NCBI GenBank assembly: GCA_037139855.1
Contig: JBAXFM010000154.1
Span: forward strand, 1 to 12,147
Direction of reading: 5' to 3'
DNA length: 12,147 nt
Origin: CAIVAT01 sp037139855
GTDB taxonomy: Bacteria > Bacteroidota > Bacteroidia > Bacteroidales > FEN-979
Positions 1-6,532 of this stretch are shown here, piece by piece. Every line of letters begins with the position of its first letter. Position 1 is the stretch's first letter. Both the position numbers and the translations under genes were made by a program. Below the pieces are notes generated by a model. The model ran no database searches and had not been told where the DNA came from. It saw nothing but the letters and a program-made list of their open reading frames with translations.

Positions 1-35
1 AAATCTGCGTGAAACAATCCGCGTAAATCTGCGAG
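1..35. repeat. Truncated ATCTGCG-family intergenic repeat
   Basis: The window opens with AAATCTGCGTGAAA, a variant ATCCGCG unit and AAATCTGCGAGA. These are the units that form the right-hand arms of the inverted repeats at 1220-1348 and 4524-4629. The left arm would lie outside the window, so this is read as the right half of a third copy. The rest of the leader, about 36-158, is AT-rich. I see no other gene in it and no clear promoter box. Confidence 0.7.
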
Positions 36-158
36 ATAATATATTGCTTAATCGGAAAATCCCAAAAAGGTAATACATCCTGTTGAAAAAAAAATCATTC
101 CACAGATAGGGGTAATTCCGTTTTTGATTGTCATCAGATAAAACCAACTCAAAAAAAG

Positions 159-1199
159 ATGAGACACAAGATGAGAATGGCCGCATTACTGGCAATTAAA
201 TTTCTGATTATTTTACCCTTGATAGTCCAGGCTCAGGACTCATCAGGTTTAAAAAAACGTACGATCCAGGCGGGGTTTATTACACCGCTCAGCAGCAACG
301 GACTGAATTCGTGGAAGGTGACCAATAAGTTTTCTTTGAACATCCTTGCCGGGTATGCAGGCGGAGTATCAGGTGCTGAATTTTCAGGACTTGGCAGTCT
401 TTTGAGAGGCGATATGCATGGCGCCCAGTTTGCCGGTTTAGGTAATATCGTGCTAAAGGAAACGAAAGGAGCTCAATTTTCCGGTCTGTTCAACATCGGG
501 ATTGGCAATGTTCAAGCCGGGCAGTTTGCAGGATTGCTTAATATAAATATTGCTGAAACCAAAGGATTCATGGTTGCCGGGTTTGTAAATATCAATGCCG
601 GTACAATGGATGGAACGCAGTTAGCCGGTTTTGTCAACTTTACCACAAAACTAAAAGGAACTCAGATAGGTGTTTTCAATTATGTTGATTCGCTCGAACA
701 CGGTGTTCCGATCGGGGTTCTCAGTTTCGTAAAAAACGGTTACACCACCGTCGAAATTGGCACAACGGAAACACTTTACGGGGTGGCGAGTTTTAAAACC
801 GGCGTAAAGCAGTTCTATAACATTCTTTCGGTTGGGGGCGGTACCCGCAACGGGCTCTCCCTTTTTGCCTGGGGATATGGCCTGGGGGCTTTCATACCGG
901 TTGGCAATAAAGCAGGAATATCCATCGACGGTGTTTGTTACCAGGTAAATGAGGGTGAATGGTTTACTGACCAGTTAAACCTGTTGAACAAGCTTGCCGT
1001 GAATGTATCGTTGAAACTTTCAAACCATTTGGCCATTTTCGGCGGGATTTCATGGAATGTAGCTGTGGCTGATATCACCGACGAATATGGCGACCAGGTT
1101 CTATCCCATATCGCCCCATGGTCGGTGTTCAATGAAACCTATAATGACTATCTCAATGTAAAAATGTATCCCGGGTTCTCGGCGGGAATCAGGCTTTGA
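159..1199 (+). CDS. Exported repeat protein, LA_2272-like surface repeat family, probable outer-membrane barrel
   Basis: A 346-residue protein of unknown function. The N-terminus (about 1-26) is basic and then hydrophobic, ending VQAQ, which fits a Sec signal peptide with cleavage near residue 26. Residues 72-190 contain a regular repeat of the form G-A/T-Q-F/L-x-G-L/F-x-N. Units begin near 72, 88, 104, 120, 136 and 152 at exactly 16 residues, then near 167 and 182 at 15. The remaining C-terminal part (about 195-346) alternates polar and hydrophobic residues with many glycines and aromatics and ends GFSAGIRL, as expected of outer-membrane beta strands. Similar repeats are annotated in Bacteroidetes and Leptospira as LA_2272-type surface proteins; that assignment is from memory. 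The start could also be Met5 or Met7, since there is no strong ribosome site. Export is well supported, the barrel is inferred, and no ligand or role can be named. Confidence 0.8.
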   Translation: MRHKMRMAALLAIKFLIILPLIVQAQDSSGLKKRTIQAGFITPLSSNGLNSWKVTNKFSLNILAGYAGGVSGAEFSGLGSLLRGDMHGAQFAGLGNIVLKETKGAQFSGLFNIGIGNVQAGQFAGLLNINIAETKGFMVAGFVNINAGTMDGTQLAGFVNFTTKLKGTQIGVFNYVDSLEHGVPIGVLSFVKNGYTTVEIGTTETLYGVASFKTGVKQFYNILSVGGGTRNGLSLFAWGYGLGAFIPVGNKAGISIDGVCYQVNEGEWFTDQLNLLNKLAVNVSLKLSNHLAIFGGISWNVAVADITDEYGDQVLSHIAPWSVFNETYNDYLNVKMYPGFSAGIRL

Positions 1200-1219
1200 T
1201 TTTCCCCGTGCGGGGGTGG

Positions 1220-1348
1220 TTCTCGCAGATTTTCGCTGATTAATGCGCAGATTCTCGCAGATATCATATTATCAGATGAATGAAAGACAGAAACCACTAA
1301 AAAAATCTGCGTAAATCTGCGTGAAAAATCTGCGTAAATCTGCGAGAA
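1220..1348. repeat. Long imperfect inverted repeat built of ATCTGCG units
   Basis: The outer arms TTCTCGCAGATTT (1220-1232) and AAATCTGCGAGAA (1336-1348) are exact reverse complements. Inside them, further CGCAGATT units on the left (to about 1262) face four TCTGCG units on the right (from about 1304), so imperfect pairing could extend about 45 bp around an unrelated loop of roughly 40 bp. It fills most of the spacer between the repeat-protein gene and the GIN lipoprotein gene. The RNA or a cruciform could fold into a long hairpin. It might end transcription of the upstream gene, but there is no clear T-run, so this is not called a terminator. Confidence 0.8.
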
Positions 1349-1359
1349 ATAAAAGACTT

Positions 1360-1367
1360 CAATTTTG
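1360..1367 (+). promoter_or_regulatory. Weak candidate -7 box for the GIN lipoprotein gene
   Basis: CAATTTTG differs by one base from the Bacteroidetes -7 consensus TAnnTTTG. It lies just after the inverted repeat and 36 bp before the chosen ATG at 1404, which would give an ordinary leader length. No TTG-type -33 element is visible at the expected spacing, so the call is tentative. Confidence 0.2.
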
Positions 1368-1403
1368 GCAAAGAATAATTATAACACAAAAAATCAAACA
1401 ATT

Positions 1404-2123
1404 ATGAAAACAAGTAAAATCTTTATGGCCATTGCAGCCGTTATCACAATGACCACGTTCACCTCCTGTGAAAAAATAAAAGGGAAAGGAGAGGTGATCA
1501 ATGAAACCCGCAGTACCGGAACATACAACGCAATAAGTTTGGCGATGACAGCCACGGTATACTTTACTTCAGGAGCTGATTATAGCCTTAAAATCAGCGG
1601 CCAGGAGAATATACTCCGTGAAGTCATAACCGAGGTTGATGGAACCAGTTTGGTAATCCGGGTAAAGAACGGAGTAATTCTTAAAAACTATGACCCGATC
1701 CGCGTGTATATCACGGCACCAGAGGTAACAGGCCTCAACATAAGTGGTTCAGGTGAAATTTTCACAGAAAACGGTTGGAAAGTTGCAAACCTTGCGATGG
1801 ATATCAGCGGAAGTGGCACCATCAATCTGGCATCGGTTGAGGCCGGGCATATATCAGCAAACATCAGCGGTTCAGGTTCTGTCAAGGCAGTTTCTGGTAC
1901 TGCAACCAGGGAGGATCTGAAAATCAGTGGCAGCGGAACCATCGACCTGCGAAGCATTAATGCCAGCGAGGTTTACACCACCACAAGCGGATCAGGCGAC
2001 ACCTATGTAACTGCAACGAACCTACTTGATGTGGTGATTTCCGGAAGTGGAAATATTTGGTATTATGGTACACCGGCGATCAATACTCACATCTCGGGAT
2101 CGGGAAACCTTATTAGGATGTAA
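1404..2123 (+). CDS. GIN-domain (DUF2807) lipoprotein, putative surface adhesin-like
   Basis: A 239-residue lipoprotein. The frame is open back to a TTG at 1365, but the ATG at 1404 is chosen because it begins a proper signal peptide (MKTSKIFMAIAAV) ending in a loose lipobox, FTS-Cys22. The mature part is a GIN domain (DUF2807, 'putative auto-transporter adhesin head domain'), a right-handed beta-helix-like fold. Its signature is the repeated (I)SGSG motif at residues 114, 135, 155, 175, 195, 213 and 231, spaced 21, 20, 20, 20, 18 and 18 residues. Residues 38-108 form the usual N-terminal strands of the domain. The family is common in Bacteroidetes, but its function is not established; adhesion is suggested only by the domain name. 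The TonB-receptor gene follows after 50 bp on the same strand, so the two may be co-transcribed. The fold and lipid anchoring are well supported. Confidence 0.88.
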   Translation: MKTSKIFMAIAAVITMTTFTSCEKIKGKGEVINETRSTGTYNAISLAMTATVYFTSGADYSLKISGQENILREVITEVDGTSLVIRVKNGVILKNYDPIRVYITAPEVTGLNISGSGEIFTENGWKVANLAMDISGSGTINLASVEAGHISANISGSGSVKAVSGTATREDLKISGSGTIDLRSINASEVYTTTSGSGDTYVTATNLLDVVISGSGNIWYYGTPAINTHISGSGNLIRM

Positions 2124-2163
2124 AGTACAAAATGCAAAGTCAAAAGTCAAAAGTTAAAAGTCA
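2122..2163. repeat. Heptanucleotide tandem array (AAAGTCA)n
   Basis: Four 7-bp units AAAGTCA, AAAGTCA, AAAGTTA and AAAGTCA lie at 2136-2163. Two more degenerate units in the same 7-bp phase (AAAGTAC, AAAATGC) precede them, starting inside the TAA stop codon of the GIN gene. The array fills nearly all of the 50-bp spacer before the receptor start at 2174. An ATG at 2132 opens a 12-codon mini-ORF that reads through the array and stops at 2168-2170, 3 nt before the receptor ATG. Confidence 0.85.
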
Positions 2164-2173
2164 AATCTGAAAC

Positions 2174-4516
2174 ATGAACAAAAACATCATCATTATTATC
2201 CTGGCAACATTAAGTTTACCATTATTCTCCCAAACACCAACCCAAACAGTGAGGGGAAGGGTTTTTGATGCCGATACCAAAACAGGGCTTCCGGGCGCCA
2301 ATGTTATCGTTGTGAATTCAGTTCCATTAACCGGAACAACAACGGATGCCAGCGGAAACTTCACCCTGGAAAAGGTCACGGTGGGTCGCCATTCGTTCCA
2401 GATAAGTTATATTGGATACAAACCTGTCATCAGACCGGAGGTATTGGTGAGTTCAGGGAAAGAAGTGTACTTGTCTGCCGAACTGGAAGAGGATGTTCTC
2501 CAGGCGAAAGAAGTTGAAATCAAGGCCTCTGTTGATAAAGACAAGCCCATTAACTCCATGGCAATGGTCAGCGCAAGGTCATTCACTGTCGAAGAAAGCC
2601 GCAGATATGCTGGTTCTGCGGATGATCCCATGCGCGCTGTATCGAACTTTGCCGGTGTTGCTGCCAGTTCGGATGTGAACTCCAACGAAATTGTCATTCG
2701 TGGCAATTCCCCCAAGGGACTGCTCTGGCGGGTGGATGGTGTCGATATACCGAATCCGAATCATTATGCATACGTTGGTACTTCGGGAGGAGGCCTGACC
2801 ATGTTCAGCAGTCAGGTTCTGAGCAATTCGGATTTCTATACCGCAGCTTTCCCGGCTGAATACGGTAATGCACTGTCAGGCGTATTCGACATGCGTTTCC
2901 GCAATGGAAACAGCGCCAAACATGAATTTGCCCTGCAACTCGGCATCCAGGGACTCGATGTATCTGCTGAAGGTCCTTTCTCACGTAAAAACCAGAGTTC
3001 CTACCTGTTCAATTACCGGTATTCCATCCTGGCATTCCTGCAATACATTGATCCTGGGATGAAAAATAAGATCCCATCCTACCAGGATTTGTCGTTCAAG
3101 ATCAACCTCCCGGCAGGAAAAGCCGGAACCTTTTCACTCATCGGGATCGGAGGAATCTCACGGTCGAAATATGTGCCGGAGAAAGACACCACAAAATGGA
3201 AAACCCTCGAGGACCGCACCCAATCATTGCTTAACAACAACATGGGATCTCTGGCGCTTATACACCAATTGCCTTTATCGCGAAAATGTTACCTGCGTTC
3301 CTATATTTCAGGAGCATACAACGCAATTACATTTGAAAACAACTACCTACAGCAGGATTATTCACTCCAACCCCAGGAAAATGTCAGGCAGGACAATTTC
3401 CGTTTCTCTGCCAGCACACTGCTGAACACCAAAACAGGGCCACGGCATACCAATCGCACGGGAATTACCTACACACGATTATTTTACAATAGCGACCTGC
3501 AGGCTGTGAATCCCTTTACCGGAGAATTCGGGCAGGTTTATGATGGCAGTGGAAATACCGACCTCGTTCAGGCCTTCAGCGAATCAAAGATCGACCTTTC
3601 CCGCACCATAACCCTGAATGCCGGCTTGCACTTCCAGTACTTCCTGCTGAATCGCCATTACGCAATAGAGCCACGTATGGCACTTCGCTGGCAATTAGCT
3701 CCTAAACATGCTTTGAGCTTTGGTTATGGGAAACATTCACAAACGGAGGAGGTGGGGGTTTACCTCACGGATGTGATCGTTACTCCTGAGATGAAGGTCC
3801 AGCCAAACAGGCAGCTTGATTTTAGCAGGTCGCATCATTTTGTGCTTGGATACGATTATCTGGTCCGACCGGAATTGCGGTTTAAGGCAGAGGCTTATTA
3901 CCAGTACTTGTATAACATTCCTGTGATGCCGGGGAACTATTATTCACTGATCAACAGCAGTGGCGGATTTTATAATGACACCCTTGTAAACAAGGGCACC
4001 GGACACAATGCCGGTATCGACCTGACGCTCGAAAAATTTCTCACAAAGCAGTATTATTACCTGATTACCATTTCGTTGTTCGATTCAAAATACAAGGGTG
4101 GCGATGGATTGGAACGCAACACAAGATTCAATGCAAATTATGTGGTGAATATGGTGGGCGGCAAAGAATGGACCATCCGGGGAAAAAACATTCTCGGTTT
4201 AAATCTGAAAGCATCCGTCACCGGCGGGGAGTGGTATGTGCCAATCGATTTGCATGCTTCCATAGAACAACACCGTGAAGTCCTGAATGAAACGGACGCT
4301 TACCGGCAGCGGCTTCCAACCTTTTGTTATCTTGACCTCACCCTGACTTACCGGACCAATCATAAGAAGTTCTCTGGTGTATGGGCGATTCAGCTCAAAA
4401 ACCTGCTCAATCAGCAACCGGTAACCGGGTATGTTTATAATGATTATAACCAGACCGTTGAGCCTGTGAAGTCAATGGGGATTGTGCCGTTTCTGAGTTA
4501 CAAGATAGAATTCTGA
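2174..4516 (+). CDS. TonB-dependent outer-membrane receptor with N-terminal carboxypeptidase-regulatory-like domain
   Basis: A 780-residue outer-membrane transporter that would take up a substrate using energy passed on by TonB/ExbBD from the inner membrane. Residues 1-20 are a signal peptide (poly-Ile core, cleavage near FSQ). Residues 25-105 are a CarboxypepD_reg-like beta-sandwich (VRGRVFDADTKTGLPGANV, then a YIGYK strand). Residues about 130-245 are the plug, including IVIRGNSPKGLLWRVDGVDI and the PAEYGNALSG segment. The remainder, to the terminal SYKIEF ending in Phe, is the 22-strand barrel. Length and domain order are normal for Bacteroidetes. There is no SusD-like gene next to it, so it is not a standard SusC/D glycan importer and its substrate is unknown. 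It follows the GIN lipoprotein gene by 50 bp and may share its transcript. The start is the only ATG consistent with the signal peptide. No damage is seen. Confidence 0.93.
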   Translation: MNKNIIIIILATLSLPLFSQTPTQTVRGRVFDADTKTGLPGANVIVVNSVPLTGTTTDASGNFTLEKVTVGRHSFQISYIGYKPVIRPEVLVSSGKEVYLSAELEEDVLQAKEVEIKASVDKDKPINSMAMVSARSFTVEESRRYAGSADDPMRAVSNFAGVAASSDVNSNEIVIRGNSPKGLLWRVDGVDIPNPNHYAYVGTSGGGLTMFSSQVLSNSDFYTAAFPAEYGNALSGVFDMRFRNGNSAKHEFALQLGIQGLDVSAEGPFSRKNQSSYLFNYRYSILAFLQYIDPGMKNKIPSYQDLSFKINLPAGKAGTFSLIGIGGISRSKYVPEKDTTKWKTLEDRTQSLLNNNMGSLALIHQLPLSRKCYLRSYISGAYNAITFENNYLQQDYSLQPQENVRQDNFRFSASTLLNTKTGPRHTNRTGITYTRLFYNSDLQAVNPFTGEFGQVYDGSGNTDLVQAFSESKIDLSRTITLNAGLHFQYFLLNRHYAIEPRMALRWQLAPKHALSFGYGKHSQTEEVGVYLTDVIVTPEMKVQPNRQLDFSRSHHFVLGYDYLVRPELRFKAEAYYQYLYNIPVMPGNYYSLINSSGGFYNDTLVNKGTGHNAGIDLTLEKFLTKQYYYLITISLFDSKYKGGDGLERNTRFNANYVVNMVGGKEWTIRGKNILGLNLKASVTGGEWYVPIDLHASIEQHREVLNETDAYRQRLPTFCYLDLTLTYRTNHKKFSGVWAIQLKNLLNQQPVTGYVYNDYNQTVEPVKSMGIVPFLSYKIEF

Positions 4517-4523
4517 GGATTTG

Positions 4524-4629
4524 TTTCACGCAGATTATCGCAGAAAAAAAACAGATTAATGCAGATAAAAAAAAAATATTTAAAAATCTGCGTAAATCTG
4601 CCTCCTTTTCTGTGTAAATCTGCGTGAAA
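4524..4629. repeat. Inverted repeat of ATCTGCG units between convergent genes
   Basis: The outer arms TTTCACGCAGATT (4524-4536) and AATCTGCGTGAAA (4617-4629) are exact reverse complements. Between them are further CGCAGA/GCAGAT units on the left, an A-rich centre, and ATCTGCG or TCTGTG units on the right. The element begins 7 bp after the receptor stop codon and ends 49 bp before the stop of the convergent FISUMP gene, a position where it could act as a two-way terminator or transcription barrier. That role is inferred from position alone. Confidence 0.8.
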
Positions 4630-4678
4630 TTTTTCCCCGGCAATAAGGAAGAAACCATTTTGTCGATCATTCAACCGA

Positions 4679-5695
4679 TCAATCCTTACAGCACCTCACT
4701 GAAAATCCATTGGTTTTCAAATTGAATATCGTTTTCAGTTCACTGTTGTTGGCATCAAGAATATAATTCCATGCATTTACTGTAGCCGTATCGGATGCGG
4801 ACCAGAAATAACCAACATTTCCCATCGAATAATAGGTGCCGTAGTTGATGCGGTAACCGCTGGGAAGTCCTGTAAATCCTGATGCATTCGTTGCACCGGT
4901 GTTTGGTAAAAACCACAGTCCTGAACCTTGTTCAAGCGTACCTGTTGATTTCATTTTTCCCCCGGCTACCAGGTTACCACCCAGAAAACTTTCCAGGTTT
5001 TCCCATTCCGCATTGGAAGGCACATGCCATCCTTCAGGACAGAGTCCGCGACTATCAATCAACGCATACCAGTTGTACAGCGATCCATAGAGCGTATCAT
5101 TTGTGGTGAGGTTATCATAGCTGCAAAACGCACCTGAAGTGAGTATTTTCCATTGTGCATCAACAGCCACCCTGGCAATTGGATCGCCGTTTCGATATCG
5201 CGTAACCCGAAGGTTTTTCTTCAACCAGTACTGATCGCCAATTTTCATCATGGGGTATAAGTTGCCATCGATATCAGCAATGGAATATACTTCAGGCTTT
5301 AATGTTCTGAAGGACAATTCATTTCCATAGGAAGTGCCTGCACTATTGGTGGCATAGGCCCTGATATGATAAATAGTATCGGAAAGGAGTCCTGTCACCA
5401 GGCTGGTAAAAGAACCTGTTCCGGTTCCATCAACGGTATGTGAATCACTGATTTGCGGACCAGTCATCAGGCCCCAACAAACCCCACGTGCGGTAACAAC
5501 TGCACCACCATCGGAAGTGACAACACCTCCACAAGTGGCTGAAACAGTGAGGATCGCAGTCACGGTGTTCGTTGTTAAAACCGGGGCGACAGGGGTATTT
5601 TCCACCGGACCATCAACCTTTTTTGAACATCCCGGGAAGGAAGCCAGCATGGCTCCAACGATTATAATGGATAAAACACTATTTGACCAAGTCAT
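4679..5695 (-). CDS. FISUMP-domain lipoprotein with fibronectin-III-like domain
   Basis: A 338-residue predicted lipoprotein. The frame is open further upstream to 5767, overlapping the Uma2 gene, but the ATG at 5695 gives a clean signal peptide (MTWSNSVLSIIIVGAMLASF) followed by PG-Cys23-SKK and removes the overlap. Residues about 38-131 form a fibronectin-III-like beta-sandwich of the type with the motif ARGVCWG near 69-75 and IYHIRAYATNSAGTSYG. Residues about 135-336 are a FISUMP domain (Fibrobacter succinogenes major paralogous domain, TIGR02145), with the typical sequence YGSLYNWYAL, CPEGWHVPS and the closing FSVRCC. The biochemical role of this domain is not settled; members are exported, often many per genome. 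The gene runs convergently to the TonB receptor and lies 43 bp after the Uma2 gene on the same strand, so read-through from it is possible. Family assignment is strong; function is unknown. Confidence 0.9.
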   Translation of the reverse strand: MTWSNSVLSIIIVGAMLASFPGCSKKVDGPVENTPVAPVLTTNTVTAILTVSATCGGVVTSDGGAVVTARGVCWGLMTGPQISDSHTVDGTGTGSFTSLVTGLLSDTIYHIRAYATNSAGTSYGNELSFRTLKPEVYSIADIDGNLYPMMKIGDQYWLKKNLRVTRYRNGDPIARVAVDAQWKILTSGAFCSYDNLTTNDTLYGSLYNWYALIDSRGLCPEGWHVPSNAEWENLESFLGGNLVAGGKMKSTGTLEQGSGLWFLPNTGATNASGFTGLPSGYRINYGTYYSMGNVGYFWSASDTATVNAWNYILDANNSELKTIFNLKTNGFSVRCCKD

Positions 5696-5738
5696 GGAAA
5701 ACCGTTTAATTATGATACCTGAGCAGAAAGACAAAGGA

Positions 5739-6329
5739 TTAAGGTAAAAAAACTTCTGTAAGATCAACTTTCAGATCACCATTGAAAATATTTACGGGAA
5801 TTTTATCATCGCCGGCATACATTCCAACCAATTGATATTTCCCTTTTTCATCCAGAAAAAAAACATTCACATTTTCATCATTGGGATTTACAATCCAATA
5901 CTCCTGTACACCATGTTTCTGATAAATTTCAAACTTATCCTTTATATCGTATTTAGAATTGTTGGCCGAAACAATTTCGATAATTAAATCAGGGGAACCC
6001 AAACAGCCTTTGTCATCCATCTTCGTCAAATCGCAGATAACATAAATATCAGGTTGTAAAACAGTATAAATCTGTTTATCACTATTTTTATCTTTATCTT
6101 TTGGCAAACGAACATCCGATGGTGCGTGATAGACTTCACATTTTTTATTTTCCAGATACACCCCCCAAATTTTCATCATTTTGGCTGATATGCGCTGATG
6201 TTTTCGTGACGGCGCCGGGGTCATCAGTTTTATGAAACCGTCTAATAACTCGCGCCGGACATCGTCCATCCAGGTCAGGTAATCCGCATAAGTGTAGCGT
6301 TTGTTCAAATCCAGGTTAAGTGTGTCCAT
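5739..6329 (-). CDS. Uma2 family (DUF820) putative PD-(D/E)XK endonuclease
   Basis: A 196-residue cytoplasmic protein of the Uma2/DUF820 family (PF05685), which has a restriction-endonuclease-like fold and metal-dependent nuclease motifs. Visible family marks are RYTYADYLTW near the N-terminus, RRELLDGFIKLMTPAPSRKHQ (residues 25-45), the acidic motif LQPDIYV with Asp94, PDLIIEIVS with Glu118, and the following YDIKDKFEIYQKHGVQEYWIV helix-strand unit (127-147). The expected acidic residues are present, so the active site appears intact. The frame extends to a GTG at 6335, but the ATG at 6329 is preferred. No methyltransferase, specificity subunit or transposase is adjacent, so it is an orphan nuclease; such genes are scattered in bacterial genomes and their physiological target is unknown. 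It lies upstream of the FISUMP lipoprotein gene on the same strand. A clear TAnnTTTG box was not found upstream. Confidence 0.9.
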   Translation of the reverse strand: MDTLNLDLNKRYTYADYLTWMDDVRRELLDGFIKLMTPAPSRKHQRISAKMMKIWGVYLENKKCEVYHAPSDVRLPKDKDKNSDKQIYTVLQPDIYVICDLTKMDDKGCLGSPDLIIEIVSANNSKYDIKDKFEIYQKHGVQEYWIVNPNDENVNVFFLDEKGKYQLVGMYAGDDKIPVNIFNGDLKVDLTEVFLP

Positions 6330-6486
6330 TTTCACTTTGTCTGATTACAAAATAGTTATTGAGATCAACGAAACCATCATTACAGTTTGTAAAGATACTA
6401 ACAAATTTCATCACGAGTCAAGGTGGTTAATATCAAGTAAATTTACCAGATCACCGAAATAATGGAAAAAGTTAAGATTTTCTCTA

Positions 6487-6494
6487 TATTTTTG
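6487..6494 (+). promoter_or_regulatory. Candidate Bacteroidetes -7 box for the tricorn-like protease gene
   Basis: TATTTTTG matches TAnnTTTG at every defined position and ends 38 bp before the ATG at 6533, implying a leader of about 30 nt. A convincing TTG-type -33 element is not present at 19-21 bp upstream. It lies in the roughly 200-bp divergent spacer between the Uma2 gene and the protease gene. The rest of that spacer is AT-rich, with nothing else recognised. Confidence 0.45.
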
Positions 6495-6532
6495 TTTTTT
6501 AATATGTTTTCAACCAAAAATTGACAAGAAAA

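Noticed and set aside
1201..1216. CCCCGTGCGGGG hairpin just after the first gene as an intrinsic terminator
   Set aside because: The stem is only 4-5 bp with a tiny loop and is followed by GTGGTT rather than a T-run.
2599..2621. Perfect 7-bp inverted repeat CCGCAGA...TCTGCGG within the receptor gene, resembling the ATCTGCG units
   Set aside because: It is a single short match inside a conserved coding region, without the flanking units of the intergenic element; chance is the simpler explanation.
3102..3126. LPAGKAG stretch in the receptor as a possible inserted palindromic repeat
   Set aside because: The position fits an ordinary barrel strand-turn (NLP..KAGTFSL), and the DNA palindrome is imperfect, so no insertion is needed to explain it.
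4407..4670. Minus-strand 87-codon open frame across the receptor end and inverted repeat
   Set aside because: It runs antisense to the conserved receptor C-terminus and through intergenic repeats, with no recognisable protein features.
4679..6329. Uma2 nuclease plus FISUMP lipoprotein as a defence pair
   Set aside because: One is cytoplasmic and the other an exported lipoprotein. Adjacency alone does not support a joint function, and no defence-associated partner genes are nearby.
6336..6430. A TATTTTG-like -7 box for the Uma2 gene on the minus strand
   Set aside because: The spacing between TA and TTTG is one base short of TAnnTTTG and no -33 element is seen.
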